Assembly (NCBI GenBank): GCA_003139735.1
Contig: PLGA01000567.1
Span: 7,974 to 14,217, forward strand
DNA from: Bryobacterales bacterium
Lineage (GTDB): Bacteria; Acidobacteriota; Terriglobia; Bryobacterales; Bryobacteraceae
Length of the DNA: 6,244 bases
Reading direction: 5' to 3'
In this document: piece by piece, positions 5,669 through 6,244 of the stretch
How positions within the stretch are numbered: position 1 is the first letter of the stretch
Layout: each line of letters begins with the position of its first letter
The notes under the pieces: model-generated
What the model was told of the DNA's origin: nothing
Database searches by the model: none
What the model saw: only the letters and a program-made list of their open reading frames with translations
Position numbers and translations under genes: made by a program

Positions 5669-6244
5669 GTGGCAACCACCAGCACGCCGAACCGCCGGGA
5701 ACTGGTTCGCCGGGGACAGCGGCTCGAATACTTCACGATCGGGTACAACAGCCTTGAAGGGCTAGTCTCGATTGTCGCCGGGGCCATGGCCGGGTCCGTC
5801 TCGCTGATCGGATTCGGGCTGGACAGCATCATCGAAGTGACCTCCGGGGCGGCGTTGCTCTGGCGGCTCCATCACGATCTTAACCACTCCCGACGTGAAC
5901 GGGCTGAGCGGGCCACGTTGCGAATCGTCGGTGGGCTCTTCATTGCGCTGGCGGCGTACATCGCCTACGAATCCTGCTCCACGCTGGCCGGCCATAAAGC
6001 ACCGGAGCGAAGTATACCCGGAATCATCGTCGCCGCCCTCTCGGTGGTCGCGATGCCCTTGCTGGCAAGGGCCAAACGCCGGGTCGCTGCCGGGATCGGC
6101 AGCGGAGCCATGCAAGCGGATTCCCGGCAGACTGATTTCTGCACCTACCTGTCTGCGATTCTCTTGGGCGGGTTGCTTCTGAATGCTGTGGCCGGGTGGT
6201 GGTGGGCTGATCCGGTGGCGGGACTAGGTCTTCGACCGCCTGAA
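5669..6244 (+). CDS. CDF-like cation transporter, partial at window end
   Basis: Membrane protein of the cation diffusion facilitator type, which exports divalent metal ions by proton exchange. The 192 codons seen run off the right edge. Hydrophobic segments lie at about 28-44, 45-66, 85-103, 116-133 and 158-176, with a sixth due after 181. The second segment carries GFGLDSIIEV, with Asp52 and Glu56 spaced as in the usual DxxxD metal site; ADSRQTDFCTYLS (150-162) fits the segment-five site. The GTG start places STPNRRELVRRGQRLEYF at the N-terminus, as I recall for relatives, though its Shine-Dalgarno is weak. An in-frame ATG at 5600 would add 23 residues. The last residues, GLGLRPPE, lack the expected hydrophobic helix, suggesting a frameshift or a poor sequence end near 6225. 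The metal is not known. Confidence 0.85.
   Translation, partial: MATTSTPNRRELVRRGQRLEYFTIGYNSLEGLVSIVAGAMAGSVSLIGFGLDSIIEVTSGAALLWRLHHDLNHSRRERAERATLRIVGGLFIALAAYIAYESCSTLAGHKAPERSIPGIIVAALSVVAMPLLARAKRRVAAGIGSGAMQADSRQTDFCTYLSAILLGGLLLNAVAGWWWADPVAGLGLRPPE

Noticed and set aside
5283..5765. Plus-strand frame of 160 codons crossing the DUF362 end and the transporter start
   Set aside because: It is out of frame with both flanking genes and matches no family; the transporter reads in a different frame over the shared bases.
1..6244. CRISPR arrays, tRNA or rRNA genes, insertion sequences
   Set aside because: No spaced direct repeats, no tRNA- or rRNA-like segments, and no transposase or terminal repeat pair were seen by eye on either strand.

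Overview
The window is high-GC bacterial DNA with a compact, mostly leftward gene cluster. Tat- and Sec-exported enzymes of little-studied families (iron-sulfur aldo/keto reductase, DUF6599-like, GtaA/DUF4965 type, DUF362) sit beside a HigB-type toxin and a CDF-like cation transporter. This mix resembles soil Acidobacteriota of the Solibacter/Bryobacter type, but the placement is inferred from family content; no rRNA or other marker is present.

Layout. At 5-283 (minus) lies a HigB/RelE-like toxin gene that lacks a normal start codon; its antitoxin would lie beyond the left edge. From 4449 down to 327 (minus) runs a tight three-gene operon: a Tat-exported aldo/keto reductase with two C-terminal 4Fe-4S motifs, a secreted DUF6599-like protein, and a secreted 697-residue protein of the glutaminase A (DUF4964/GtaA_N/DUF4965/DUF1793) family. 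The first two genes overlap by one base (TGATG) and the next gap is 8 bases. A pair of adjacent perfect hairpins (3250-3285) sits exactly at the first junction and has been absorbed into the N-terminus of the second gene.

The region 4450-4668 is a divergent control region. It carries a minus-strand promoter for the operon and a plus-strand -10 element for the rightward gene. Between them is a perfect 10-bp inverted repeat plus a third half-site, a likely shared operator. The rightward leader also holds a 13-codon ORF with a good Shine-Dalgarno and two mutually exclusive hairpins. The rightward gene (4669-5490) is a Tat-signal DUF362 protein that stops about 100 residues short of the expected family length; similarity appears to end near 5460. 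A poorly explained stretch (5491-5668) with one inverted repeat follows, then a partial cation-efflux gene (5669 or 5600 to the window end).

Working picture: the operon and the divergent DUF362 gene look like one co-regulated exported system, in which redox-type proteins (Fe-S aldo/keto reductase, DUF362) are paired with a six-hairpin-fold hydrolase acting outside the cytoplasm. The substrate cannot be read from the sequence. The toxin and the cation transporter are probably unrelated neighbours.
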